Below are positions 26,701-33,504 of a stretch of DNA of 64,000 nucleotides, piece after piece. Under the pieces are notes generated by a model that saw only the letters and a program-made list of their open reading frames with translations, did not search any database and was not told the DNA's origin. A program made the position numbers and the translations under genes. Source of the stretch: Mucilaginibacter boryungensis. Lineage in GTDB: Bacteria > Bacteroidota > Bacteroidia > Sphingobacteriales > Sphingobacteriaceae. The stretch lies in NCBI RefSeq assembly GCF_015221995.1, contig NZ_JADFFM010000002.1, positions 434,001 to 498,000 of the forward strand, written 5' to 3'. Position 1 is the stretch's first letter. The number at the start of each line of letters is the position of its first letter.

Positions 26701-26948
26701 GTGATTTTGCTCGGTTAAGAGTTGTTTCTTTAGGATATCGTGTTCCTAAAACAGCACTAAACCGCTTGGGTTTATCAGATCTTCGGATATCAGCTCAGTT
26801 ATATAACGCATTTGTTATTACAAAATATAGCGGAATAGATCCTGAAGTAAATAGTAACCGAAATAACACCAATCTTCAAACTGGCCTGGATAACCGTGCA
26901 GTTCCTCAACCAAGGACTTTCACTTTGGGCGTAAATGCTTCATTTTAA
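23754..26948 (+). CDS. SusC/RagA family TonB-linked outer membrane protein
   Basis: A 1064-residue outer-membrane transporter. A signal peptide ends at SAWA; a carboxypeptidase-D regulatory-like domain (about 24-100) starts RTITGTVTSASDGLPLPGV. The plug domain follows VVVIGYGQKP, with the family's DVLKDAGASAIYGSRAANG at about 220-238. The 22-strand barrel ends in an aromatic residue (LGVNASF). It imports oligomers such as glycans or peptides with its SusD partner, using TonB energy. Substrate is unknown, because no degradative enzyme lies next to the pair. Confidence 0.97.
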   Translation: MKKNLLLFFMLFSLALGSAWAQNRTITGTVTSASDGLPLPGVVVRVKGTSTAVSTNSNGKFSVNASSNSTLVFSFIGFTTLELPAASDLSNVKLTENNRQLNEVVVIGYGQKPIREQNGAIGHVNGSSVAAQPVESFEKALSGKTAGVQISSAGGTLADGVSVRIRGVNSISSSSLPLFVIDGVPANSVENLSLFNGGNGTRFDPLALINPDDIESIDVLKDAGASAIYGSRAANGVVVVTTKKGKKGTSKISIDSKQSWANPAKVQNLLSADDFMTINNEKVKNRFGSTAPTVAVNSDIDGDGNPDRTDWMKKVFNQGFTTDNTLALSGGSDKSAYYGSVRYADQKGIVFNNRLQTAQTRVNLDLTPNKYVHGGIQLSYTHSFNKGVLTDNYLAGATISGYNAFPTISPYNPAGTTLQGGYNLTNTGAKEGGVGYLGLGNNILAINGTSLIGNRIYNPLASAALQRNNITPENIVANGFIEIQPITGLKFTTKYGVDLLKSFEDQYSNPVIAGLGASYLGLVQDYYTTRNQAVWQNYINYDHTFAQKHRVSATVGSEYQFTKQQLTYASANNFADPFFTSIIDGAYSGADPSSASGALLLASGGSLFTSGLESYFGRLGYSFDEKYSLEGSIRRDAFSGFGANFRWGTFPSVSAGWIVSKEDFLKDNKYISYLKIKGSYGKVGNSRGVGAYAARTLYSGGLYAALNGFSSSQLGNADLHWETQLQTDIGFSISGFDNRITLDADYFNNNINGLILAAPVLYTVGVPGSSITTNIGSMRNRGVEFTLNTKNVTLKDFSWTTSFNYTHVANKVLSLVTSNNNADITSGNTVASVGRPLGTYKVYRSAGVDPATGYAMWYGADGVKRMWNQVLQKYTAQDGSAIAALTATDQSYLEGKTGTPTWYGGFDNTLVYKNFDFNFSFVYSGGNYLYNVTYSGLLTNNFQNNDARILQRWTTPGQITSVPRVYSLDVNSNQGSDRFIEKGDFARLRVVSLGYRVPKTALNRLGLSDLRISAQLYNAFVITKYSGIDPEVNSNRNNTNLQTGLDNRAVPQPRTFTLGVNASF

Positions 26949-26959
26949 AAAGTAAAGAC

Positions 26960-28363
26960 ATGAAAAATATAATTAAATATAAATCAGCCATACTTATCTC
27001 ATCGATTATTATTGCTGTAGCTGGGACATCTTGCCGCAAGCAACTGTTCCAGGAACCATATACCAGTTTATCACCTTCTTCTGCTTTTTCAAGCCCTGAT
27101 CGTGTAGAGAAAGCCGCTGTGGGTATGTATGATCAGCTACAAAACGCAAACTGGTTTGGCGGGCGCGCACTCATATATGTAGATGTAAGAGGTACAGACG
27201 TTAACCCTCCAAGCTATTTTAGTCCGCTGCCATTATTTAATTCTGTAACAGCAAGTGAAGGTTTTACTGCCGGAGCGTGGGCAGGAGCTTACCGGACAAT
27301 TGGTGAAGCAAATCTTTTCTTGAAAAACTTAGCGGGTGCCGCCGGTGTTGATGCTGCTAAAATAAACCAATATACCGGCGAAGCTGAATTTATACGTGCT
27401 TTGAATTACTTTTATTTGGTAAACCTATTTGCACAACCTTATAGCTTTAGCGCAGGCGCAACACACGCAGGTGTCCCACTTGTGTTAACAAGTTCCGACT
27501 CTCCTTTTGATGCAACAAACCAACTTCCCCGGGCAACTGTTGCCGCTGTATATGCACAGATAGAAAAAGATTTGTTAGATGCTGAAGCAAAATTACCAGT
27601 AACGTATAACGATCCTAATTTCTCAAATGTGGCAAGGGCAACCAAAGGGGCTGCACAGGCGCTGTTGGCCCGTACTTATTTATATGAAAATAAGTACTCA
27701 AATGCGAATTCTTACGCTGATAAGGTAATAGCAGGCGGATATACTTTAAATCCAGATCCGTTGACCCCATTCCGTACATATACTACTAAAGAAAGTATCT
27801 TTTCTGTGGCAATGAATGGTGCTGATAACCCTAATACCAACAATGCTTTAGGTCAACATTATAACCCTGCTAAGCGTGGAGATATACAGGTTAGCAATGA
27901 ATATGTTGCCTTAATGGACCAAACTAAAGATCTCCGTTTTAAAAATATGATATTTTTACAAGGTGGTTCATATTGGACCGGTAAATACGTCGGAACAGCC
28001 GATTGGGTACCTGTGTTAAGATATTCGGAGGTTTTATTGATCAAAGCAGAAGCTTTGGCTAACCTTTCTGCAACCGTTGATATTACCGCTCTTAGCCTGT
28101 TAAACCAAGTTAGGACAAGATCTCAGGCTACACCTGTTGTTGCTGTTACTAAAACGGATTTGATCAACGCTATTTTAACAGAAAGGCGTATTGAGCTAGC
28201 ATTTGAAGGCCAAGGTGAATTTGATTACTTACGAACAGGTCGTGGCATTCCAGCACATGGAGTTGTGCTTGCGCAACCTTATGGTTCTAACTATGTTATA
28301 TTACCAATACCAAAGTACGATACAGACAAAAATCCTAATCTGGTGCAAAATCCTGGTTATTAA
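26960..28363 (+). CDS. SusD/RagB family nutrient-binding lipoprotein
   Basis: A 467-residue surface lipoprotein (signal ending AGTSC, then RKQ) that caps its SusC barrel and captures the substrate. The N-terminal part has the usual TPR-like helices (VEKAAVGMYDQL, YTGEAEFIRALNYFYLVNLF). The C-terminal SusD signature is at LRYSEVLLIKAEALAN and LTERRIELAFEGQGEFDYLR. The end NPNLVQNPGY is typical. It is somewhat shorter than most SusD proteins. It starts 11 bases after susC. Confidence 0.96.
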   Translation: MKNIIKYKSAILISSIIIAVAGTSCRKQLFQEPYTSLSPSSAFSSPDRVEKAAVGMYDQLQNANWFGGRALIYVDVRGTDVNPPSYFSPLPLFNSVTASEGFTAGAWAGAYRTIGEANLFLKNLAGAAGVDAAKINQYTGEAEFIRALNYFYLVNLFAQPYSFSAGATHAGVPLVLTSSDSPFDATNQLPRATVAAVYAQIEKDLLDAEAKLPVTYNDPNFSNVARATKGAAQALLARTYLYENKYSNANSYADKVIAGGYTLNPDPLTPFRTYTTKESIFSVAMNGADNPNTNNALGQHYNPAKRGDIQVSNEYVALMDQTKDLRFKNMIFLQGGSYWTGKYVGTADWVPVLRYSEVLLIKAEALANLSATVDITALSLLNQVRTRSQATPVVAVTKTDLINAILTERRIELAFEGQGEFDYLRTGRGIPAHGVVLAQPYGSNYVILPIPKYDTDKNPNLVQNPGY

Positions 28364-28384
28364 TTTTTGATCAGATACAAAAAG

Positions 28385-28414
28385 AAAAGCGCCTCATTAC
28401 GGGGCGCTTTTTTT
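28385..28414. terminator. Terminator between susD and bioD
   Basis: AAAAGCGCC (28385-28393) and GGCGCTTTT flank a short loop and are followed by a run of T. It lies 21 bases after the susD stop. The A-rich left side could also serve the converging bioD gene. Confidence 0.85.
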
Positions 28415-28475
28415 GTAGTAAAGGTTCGATTAATTCAAATCTTTCTCTTGATTTAATCGATAATATTACAATGCT

Positions 28476-29084
28476 TTATAAATTACCTGCTACTTTAAGT
28501 ATACTTCCCTTATTAATTTCAAGTATGCTGGGCACATGATAAATGGGCACAACATTTTTTGTATATGTACGGATAGCCTGCTCTGAATATTCATCGGTAT
28601 TCCCGTTTACTACTATGGCCTTTACCGGTATACCCCGGCCATTTAATGCATCAATCGATAACAGCGTATGATTAATACTACCCAGGTAATGGCGGGATAC
28701 TAATATAACCTCGGCATTCAGGTGTTTGATCAGGTCTATAATATAGTGTGTACTGTTTAACGGCACCATTAACCCGCCTGCGCCTTCTATAATTAGCTGA
28801 TTATTGGTTTCAGGCAGGGTAATTTTATCAATATCTATCTCAATACCATCCAGCGCGGCCGACTTATGTGGTGAATATGGTTCTGTTAAACGGTACGCCT
28901 CGGGGTGAAAAACCGATTTGGGGTTGGATACTAATCGTTTAACTTTAATGGTATCACTGTTCTCCAAATCGCCCGACTGAACAGGTTTCCAATAGTCGGC
29001 CTGTAGTTTTTCTACCATAATGGCCGATACGATAGTTTTACCAATATCAGTACCTATGCCTGTTATAAATATAGGTTGGTTCAT
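28476..29084 (-). CDS. bioD: ATP-dependent dethiobiotin synthetase BioD
   Basis: A 202-residue enzyme of biotin synthesis that closes the ureido ring of diaminopelargonic acid using CO2 and ATP. The P-loop is FITGIGTDIGKTIVSA (residues 6-21), the catalytic Lys is in YWKPVQSGD, and the second nucleotide motif is IIEGAGGLMVPL. The gene overlaps the end of bioF by four bases (ATGA), so the two biotin genes form an operon. bioA and bioB are not in the window. Confidence 0.94.
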   Translation of the reverse strand: MNQPIFITGIGTDIGKTIVSAIMVEKLQADYWKPVQSGDLENSDTIKVKRLVSNPKSVFHPEAYRLTEPYSPHKSAALDGIEIDIDKITLPETNNQLIIEGAGGLMVPLNSTHYIIDLIKHLNAEVILVSRHYLGSINHTLLSIDALNGRGIPVKAIVVNGNTDEYSEQAIRTYTKNVVPIYHVPSILEINKGSILKVAGNL

Positions 29085-30217
29085 GTGGTGAAATTATTGA
29101 TCAAATTCAGCATTCCTGCAATCTCTTGTCCGGTATTATAGCTGTGGATGCATATGCGTAACCGCTCGCTGCCCGCGGCCACTGTGGGACTTAAAATAGG
29201 CCTCACGTCATACCCATTAGTTTGCAATAAACCCGCTAAGGCTTTGGCCTTAGCATTACTTTTTAAAAGGATACATTGTATGGCACTATCGCTGGCTATC
29301 AATTCAAAACTGGGGTTTTGAAAGATGTCTTTAAAATACCGGATGTTTTGTTGCAGTAATAACTGTTCGGCACCCGACCGCTCCTGCAGTTGATAAGCCA
29401 TTTTAATAGCCGCCAAATTATGCATTGGCGCGGCCGTGGTATAAATAAACGAACGGCTAAAATTAATGAGGTAATTGCGCAGCAGGCCGTTGCCCAAAAT
29501 CGCGGCGCCATGGCAGCCTAAAGCCTTGCCAAATGTTACTACCTGGGCAAAAACCTGCTTTTGTAAATTAAGCTGATGCACCAGCCCCAAGCCAAATACG
29601 CCGGTGGCGTGTGCCTCATCGACAATTAAGTTGGCGTTATATTTTTGTACGATAGCGCAAATCTCTGCCAGGGGCGCAGCATCACCATCCATCGAATAAA
29701 TGCTTTCTATAGCTACATAAACTGTCCCTTTAGCTAATTTTAGTAATTCGGTAAGGCTATTAAGATCGTTATGTTTAAACTTATAGCGGTTGGCGTAACT
29801 TAACCGTGCACCATCAATAATTGAAGCGTGCGCTAATTCGTCGGTAATAATAGTATCGCCCCGTTGCGGTAATGCTGATAACAGGCCCAGGTTGGCATCG
29901 TATCCCGAGTTGTAGATCAGTCCGGCAGGATAACCGTGAATGCTTGCAACTTCTGCCTCCAATGCTTCAGCATAATAAGTATTGCCAGCCAGTAACCGCG
30001 AACCGGCAGCCCCATTCAAAACGTGTGCTTGCGCCCCTATTTCGGCGTTAATGTTAGCTTTTAATATTGCTGAGTGCGCAAAGCCAAGATAATCGTTACT
30101 GCAAAAATCAATTAAGCCAGCTTCAGGGCGCAGCTGACGATAGTTGCCTGCTGCCTGCCTCTCCTGTAGTTTGTTTTGTATGAACTGATCCGCGCTGCTC
30201 AAAGTAGAATAATTTAT
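29081..30217 (-). CDS. bioF: 8-amino-7-oxononanoate synthase BioF
   Basis: A PLP-dependent enzyme that condenses pimeloyl thioester with alanine in the biotin pathway. Motifs: DFCSNDYLGFA, HVLNGAAGSRLLAGN, VDEAHATGVFG, and the PLP lysine in VTFGKALGCHGAA. The start is unclear. Alignment with the family favours NYSTLSSADQFI, beginning at an ATA codon (30217); TTG at 30202 is also possible. The only farther start, TTG 30241, lies inside a terminator hairpin of the neighbouring gene and is unlikely. It is followed directly by bioD. Confidence 0.93.
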   Translation of the reverse strand: MNYSTLSSADQFIQNKLQERQAAGNYRQLRPEAGLIDFCSNDYLGFAHSAILKANINAEIGAQAHVLNGAAGSRLLAGNTYYAEALEAEVASIHGYPAGLIYNSGYDANLGLLSALPQRGDTIITDELAHASIIDGARLSYANRYKFKHNDLNSLTELLKLAKGTVYVAIESIYSMDGDAAPLAEICAIVQKYNANLIVDEAHATGVFGLGLVHQLNLQKQVFAQVVTFGKALGCHGAAILGNGLLRNYLINFSRSFIYTTAAPMHNLAAIKMAYQLQERSGAEQLLLQQNIRYFKDIFQNPSFELIASDSAIQCILLKSNAKAKALAGLLQTNGYDVRPILSPTVAAGSERLRICIHSYNTGQEIAGMLNLINNFTT

Positions 30218-30225
30218 GCTAAAAT

Positions 30226-30255
30226 AAAGAAAGCGGCCCAAAAGCCGCTTTCTTT
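30226..30255 (-). terminator. Terminator after the Spy-like gene
   Basis: A perfect 12-bp stem AAAGAAAGCGGC / GCCGCTTTCTTT encloses a six-base loop. It lies 22 bases downstream of the stop of the minus-strand gene at 30278 and ahead of bioF. Confidence 0.85.
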
Positions 30256-30277
30256 AAAATCCTTTATCTCAAAAAAT

Positions 30278-30652
30278 TTATTTTGATGGTGGAGGAGGAG
30301 GTGTGCCACCGCCGCCGCCCTGGCCGCCCATACGGCTCATTCTTTCAGCCATCATTTTTTTGTAAGCATCTTTTTGCTCGTCTGTAAGTATTGCCTGAAT
30401 TTTTTCATTTGAAGCTTGCATTAAGGGACGCATTGCCGACCTGTCTGCGCCAGCTTTCATCATGCTGTCTCTTTTAGCTGCTTGCGTTGCATAAATTGCA
30501 GTAATTTTAGCTGTTTGATCGTCAGTTAACTTTAACTGAGTTTGTAAAGCTTTTGCCTGCTCTTCAGGGCTTCTGCGCATACCACCGCCTTGGGCGAAGG
30601 TTGCTACTGTTGCGCCGATAACGAAGCAACATACTAACATTAATTTTTTCAT
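30278..30652 (-). CDS. Secreted Spy/CpxP-like small protein
   Basis: A 124-residue exported protein (signal ending VATFA, then QGGG). The central part has the LTxxQ-type helices LQTQLKLTDDQTAKITAIY and ILTDEQKDAYKKMM found in Spy/CpxP periplasmic chaperones and related DUF4890-like proteins. The C-terminus is Gly-rich and then Pro-rich (GGQGGGGGTPPPPP). The family senses or buffers envelope stress; a role here is inferred. It has its own terminator. Confidence 0.75.
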   Translation of the reverse strand: MKKLMLVCCFVIGATVATFAQGGGMRRSPEEQAKALQTQLKLTDDQTAKITAIYATQAAKRDSMMKAGADRSAMRPLMQASNEKIQAILTDEQKDAYKKMMAERMSRMGGQGGGGGTPPPPPSK

Positions 30653-30715
30653 TATTTTCCAGTTTTTAAGTTTAGATAAAGATATATGGTAATAGTTTAA
30701 TATCAGCCATGTAAC

Positions 30716-31495
30716 TTAATTGTTGCTGTTTTTTTGAAGGTCGGCAATTGACCGTTGCATTTGCGCCATCATGCCTGTCAGGCTTTCCATGGTGGGCTCG
30801 GGGGCAGGTTCGGGCAGGTGGGTACTAAAGTATCCTTTGGCCTTCCATATCTCCAGAACGTCTTCGCCGCTAACTTCATACGGATCGTACACCGGGTTAT
30901 CCGATACCAGCTTTAGTTTCTTACTATCCTTAAATTTATTTCCGATGCGTTTATATACTACCCCTTCGCTTTTTGATACTACAACATAGGTGTCACCCGG
31001 TTTAATATCACTCCAGCGCTCCAGATACTCGCCTATAATAATACTACCCGATTGTAATGGCAGCATGGAGTCGCCGCTTATCTCGAACGCGCGGTAGGTA
31101 CCCTGCTTAAACATGGGCAAATAAAATTTGGGTAATTGCGCCACATATTGCGGGTCGGCATAGCCATTTAAATAACCCGCACTGGCTTTTACCGGTACCA
31201 TTTCAATATTCTCGTTATCCTCTTTATCTACAGTAATACTAAGGATGCGAAGATTGTTAGGATCGCCTTTAGGTTTTGGTGCCCAATTAGCATCAATGGT
31301 TTCATTAATAAAGTCGTCTAAACTTACATCAAAATATAAAGCTAATTTTTTTAGTAGGCCATATTTAGGATCGGCACGATCTTCTTCGTAAGCACCTACT
31401 AACGAACGTTTTATACCAACCTCATCGGCGAAAGCCTGCTGGGTTAAACCTTTTTTCTTGCGTAGGAACTTAATATTTTGTGAAATAATTGACAT
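30716..31495 (-). CDS. XRE-type repressor with LexA-like S24 domain
   Basis: From ATG 31495 the protein has 259 residues. The N-terminal Cro/CI-type HTH is IKFLRKKKGLTQQAFADEVG. The C-terminal S24 peptidase-like domain has the catalytic Ser in EISGDSMLP and Lys in VVYKRIGNK. A possible cleavage site is KASAGYL, so RecA-triggered self-cleavage is plausible. A longer frame from 31537 has an uncharacteristic extension. It is divergent from a GIY-YIG-like gene. Its target promoters are unknown. Confidence 0.88.
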   Translation of the reverse strand: MSIISQNIKFLRKKKGLTQQAFADEVGIKRSLVGAYEEDRADPKYGLLKKLALYFDVSLDDFINETIDANWAPKPKGDPNNLRILSITVDKEDNENIEMVPVKASAGYLNGYADPQYVAQLPKFYLPMFKQGTYRAFEISGDSMLPLQSGSIIIGEYLERWSDIKPGDTYVVVSKSEGVVYKRIGNKFKDSKKLKLVSDNPVYDPYEVSGEDVLEIWKAKGYFSTHLPEPAPEPTMESLTGMMAQMQRSIADLQKNSNN

Positions 31496-31578
31496 AAAAT
31501 TTGGATTTACTAAATTTATTAGTATTTTTATGCTCATAAAATTAGTAATAAATTCCGAACCAGCAAAATTTTTTTAAA

Positions 31579-31935
31579 ATGAAGAGCTTTATTTATATCA
31601 TCACAGACAGAAACCGTAATAATTTACATGTTGGCCTATGTACCGATCTGCTAAAAACCTTAGAGTTTTACAGCGAAATGCCTACCCTGTTTTTTGATAG
31701 TTCGAAACATTTAACCCGGCTGGTTTATTTTGAAGAGATAAACAGCGAGGAACAGGCAATGGACCGTTTTAAATATGTAAGTACCTTTACCCGCGCGCAA
31801 AAAGAGAAGATGATCCGTTCTGCCAATTCTGACTGGATGGACCTGACCAAAGGTTTAAAAATAGAACAGGAGATGTACAGCAGAGCGGCTATGCGCCCCG
31901 CCGTAACATCAGCCCGTAAAAGCCTTACTTTTTAA
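31579..31935 (+). CDS. GIY-YIG-like protein, probably degenerate
   Basis: A 118-residue protein in the small stand-alone GIY-YIG fold: FIYIITDRN for the GIY strand, LHVGLCTDL for the YIG strand and LTRLVYFEEI for the third. The usual Tyr of YIG is His, and the catalytic Arg that normally follows the second strand is missing (LLKTLEFY), so nuclease activity is doubtful. It converges on msrB with an 11-base overlap of gene ends and is divergent from the S24 repressor. Confidence 0.75.
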   Translation: MKSFIYIITDRNRNNLHVGLCTDLLKTLEFYSEMPTLFFDSSKHLTRLVYFEEINSEEQAMDRFKYVSTFTRAQKEKMIRSANSDWMDLTKGLKIEQEMYSRAAMRPAVTSARKSLTF

Positions 31936-32404
31936 TAAATTTCAGTGCGCCGCTATTCATGCAATAGCGCTTGCCACCCCTATTGGCCGGGCCATCGTCA
32001 AACACATGACCAAGGTGCAAGCCGGTGCTTTTTTCGATTACCTCGCTACGCGAGCCATCGGGGTCGGTGCGTATTTCTACCATATTAGGGGCAGCGGGCT
32101 TTACAAAGCTTGGCCAACCGGTGCCACTATCATACTTATCTTCCGATTTAAATAGCACGTCGCCAGTAGCCGCGCTTACATACACCCCTTTTTGATGATT
32201 ATCATAATAAGCGTTTTTAAACGGATATTCCGTATCGCTGTTCACCATAATCTCGTAAGTGTTCGGGCTTAATATTTTTTTCCATTCGGCCGCAGGTTTC
32301 GATTTTGGCCTTTTAGGATCAGGTTTAACCTGGCCGATTGTATTTTGGCAGCTGATGATTGCGATAGCGCAAAAAACTGTAAACGATAGCATTAACTTTT
32401 TCAT
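31925..32404 (-). CDS. msrB: Exported methionine (R)-sulfoxide reductase MsrB, zinc-less
   Basis: A 159-residue enzyme that repairs methionine-R-sulfoxide in proteins. Its signal (IAIISC, then QNT) marks it as a lipoprotein or exported form. Catalytic-domain motifs are SGTGWPSF, HLGHVFDDGP and RYCMNSGAL with the redox Cys. The two CxxC pairs that bind zinc in many MsrB proteins are absent (GVYVSAATG and EKSTGLHLG in their places), as in the zinc-free class. It would protect envelope proteins from oxidation. Confidence 0.94.
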   Translation of the reverse strand: MKKLMLSFTVFCAIAIISCQNTIGQVKPDPKRPKSKPAAEWKKILSPNTYEIMVNSDTEYPFKNAYYDNHQKGVYVSAATGDVLFKSEDKYDSGTGWPSFVKPAAPNMVEIRTDPDGSRSEVIEKSTGLHLGHVFDDGPANRGGKRYCMNSGALKFIKK

Positions 32405-32781
32405 ATCTATAAATACGTTTAATTAAACACAATAGTTTCCTGTTCGGACACCCATTGTTATTAATAAGTCGCAATAAAGATCAATGCCTTACAACTATTT
32501 ATTAATAAGCTGTACCTACTACTGTTTAACGGATTTATTGGAATTATAATATAAAGAAAGCTGATAGCAGGAAATCGTTTTTAAAGCAGCATCGTATAAA
32601 TTTGAGGCTAAAGCCATCTTATTATCCGAGCGTATCCCGTTGGCTGAAGCCAACGGCAATAAAAAATAAGGTAAGCATTTCATTGCCGTCCCATTTATGG
32701 GACGGTTTAGACAAAGTAAAAAGGCTGTAGCGTCAAAAACGGAGGAGAGTTTAAAAGCGATCCCTGAAGCTGACAGCTATT
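32405..32781. other. Intergenic region with two perfect hairpins
   Basis: About 375 bases with no gene. It holds CCGTTGGCT-GA-AGCCAACGG (32637-32656) and CCGTCCCAT-TT-ATGGGACGG (32686-32705), both perfect palindromes of nine-base arms. They look like a dispersed repeat rather than a terminator, because no T run follows. Confidence 0.7.
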
Positions 32782-33384
32782 TTATATCACCTTTATTTTA
32801 GGAACAATTACACTATCAACCACATGCAGCATACCATTACTTTGTTCCACATCAAACTGACTGATCACGCACCTTCCGCCGGTTTCATCAGTTAATATAA
32901 TATTGCCATATGCATCAAAAGTAGCTGTTAATTTGCTGCCGGCCAACGTAATATAGGTAGCCGCACCTTTATGCTCCTTTATGTTGCGCGATATATCTTT
33001 TGCACTTACTTTACCTGCAATGGCATGGTAAGTAACCAGGCTGCTCAAATCGTATTTATGGGCTGGCAGCAATAAGGTATCCAGCGCGCCTGCGGGCATT
33101 TTGGAAAATGCTGAATTAGTTGGGGCAAAAATAGTAATAGGGCCTTTGCTTTCAAATGTCTCGGTTAGTCCCGCTGCCTTTATCGCGTTAAGCAAAACGC
33201 TGTAATTTTTAGCATTGGTAAAGTTTTGAATAATATTTTGGCTGGATAGCATGATATAACCATTCACAGTCGCGCTCTTAACGCCTTTATTCTTCTGCAA
33301 TTTCAGTGCAACGCTATCGGGTTTTTGTGCCATGGCTATGGCTACTACTAAATTCAACATCACAATTAACCAGGTCCTTTTCAT
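32782..33384 (-). CDS. Secreted fasciclin-domain protein
   Basis: A 200-residue protein with a signal peptide (VVAIAMA, then QKPD) and a single fasciclin (FAS1) domain: FAPTNSAFSKMP is the H1-type motif. GMLHVVDSVIVPK is the conserved C-terminal strand. FAS1 domains mediate cell adhesion or matrix interactions. It is followed on the plus side by the terminator of the next gene. Confidence 0.9.
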   Translation of the reverse strand: MKRTWLIVMLNLVVAIAMAQKPDSVALKLQKNKGVKSATVNGYIMLSSQNIIQNFTNAKNYSVLLNAIKAAGLTETFESKGPITIFAPTNSAFSKMPAGALDTLLLPAHKYDLSSLVTYHAIAGKVSAKDISRNIKEHKGAATYITLAGSKLTATFDAYGNIILTDETGGRCVISQFDVEQSNGMLHVVDSVIVPKIKVI

Positions 33385-33446
33385 TTATATACGATTAGAA
33401 AAAACAGTTATCAATTTGCCTGCCAAAACAAACAGGGTGCAAAACT

Positions 33447-33482
33447 AAAAAAAGGAAGCAGTATAAATTGCTTCCTTTTTTT
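33447..33482 (-). terminator. Terminator after the peptidase/propeller/barrel gene
   Basis: AAAAAAAGGAAGCA and TGCTTCCTTTTTTT form a perfect stem around an eight-base loop, with A and T runs on either side. It is placed 23 bases after the stop at 33505 on the minus strand. Confidence 0.85.
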
Positions 33483-33504
33483 ATGTTGTTTAAAATATTG
33501 CTGC

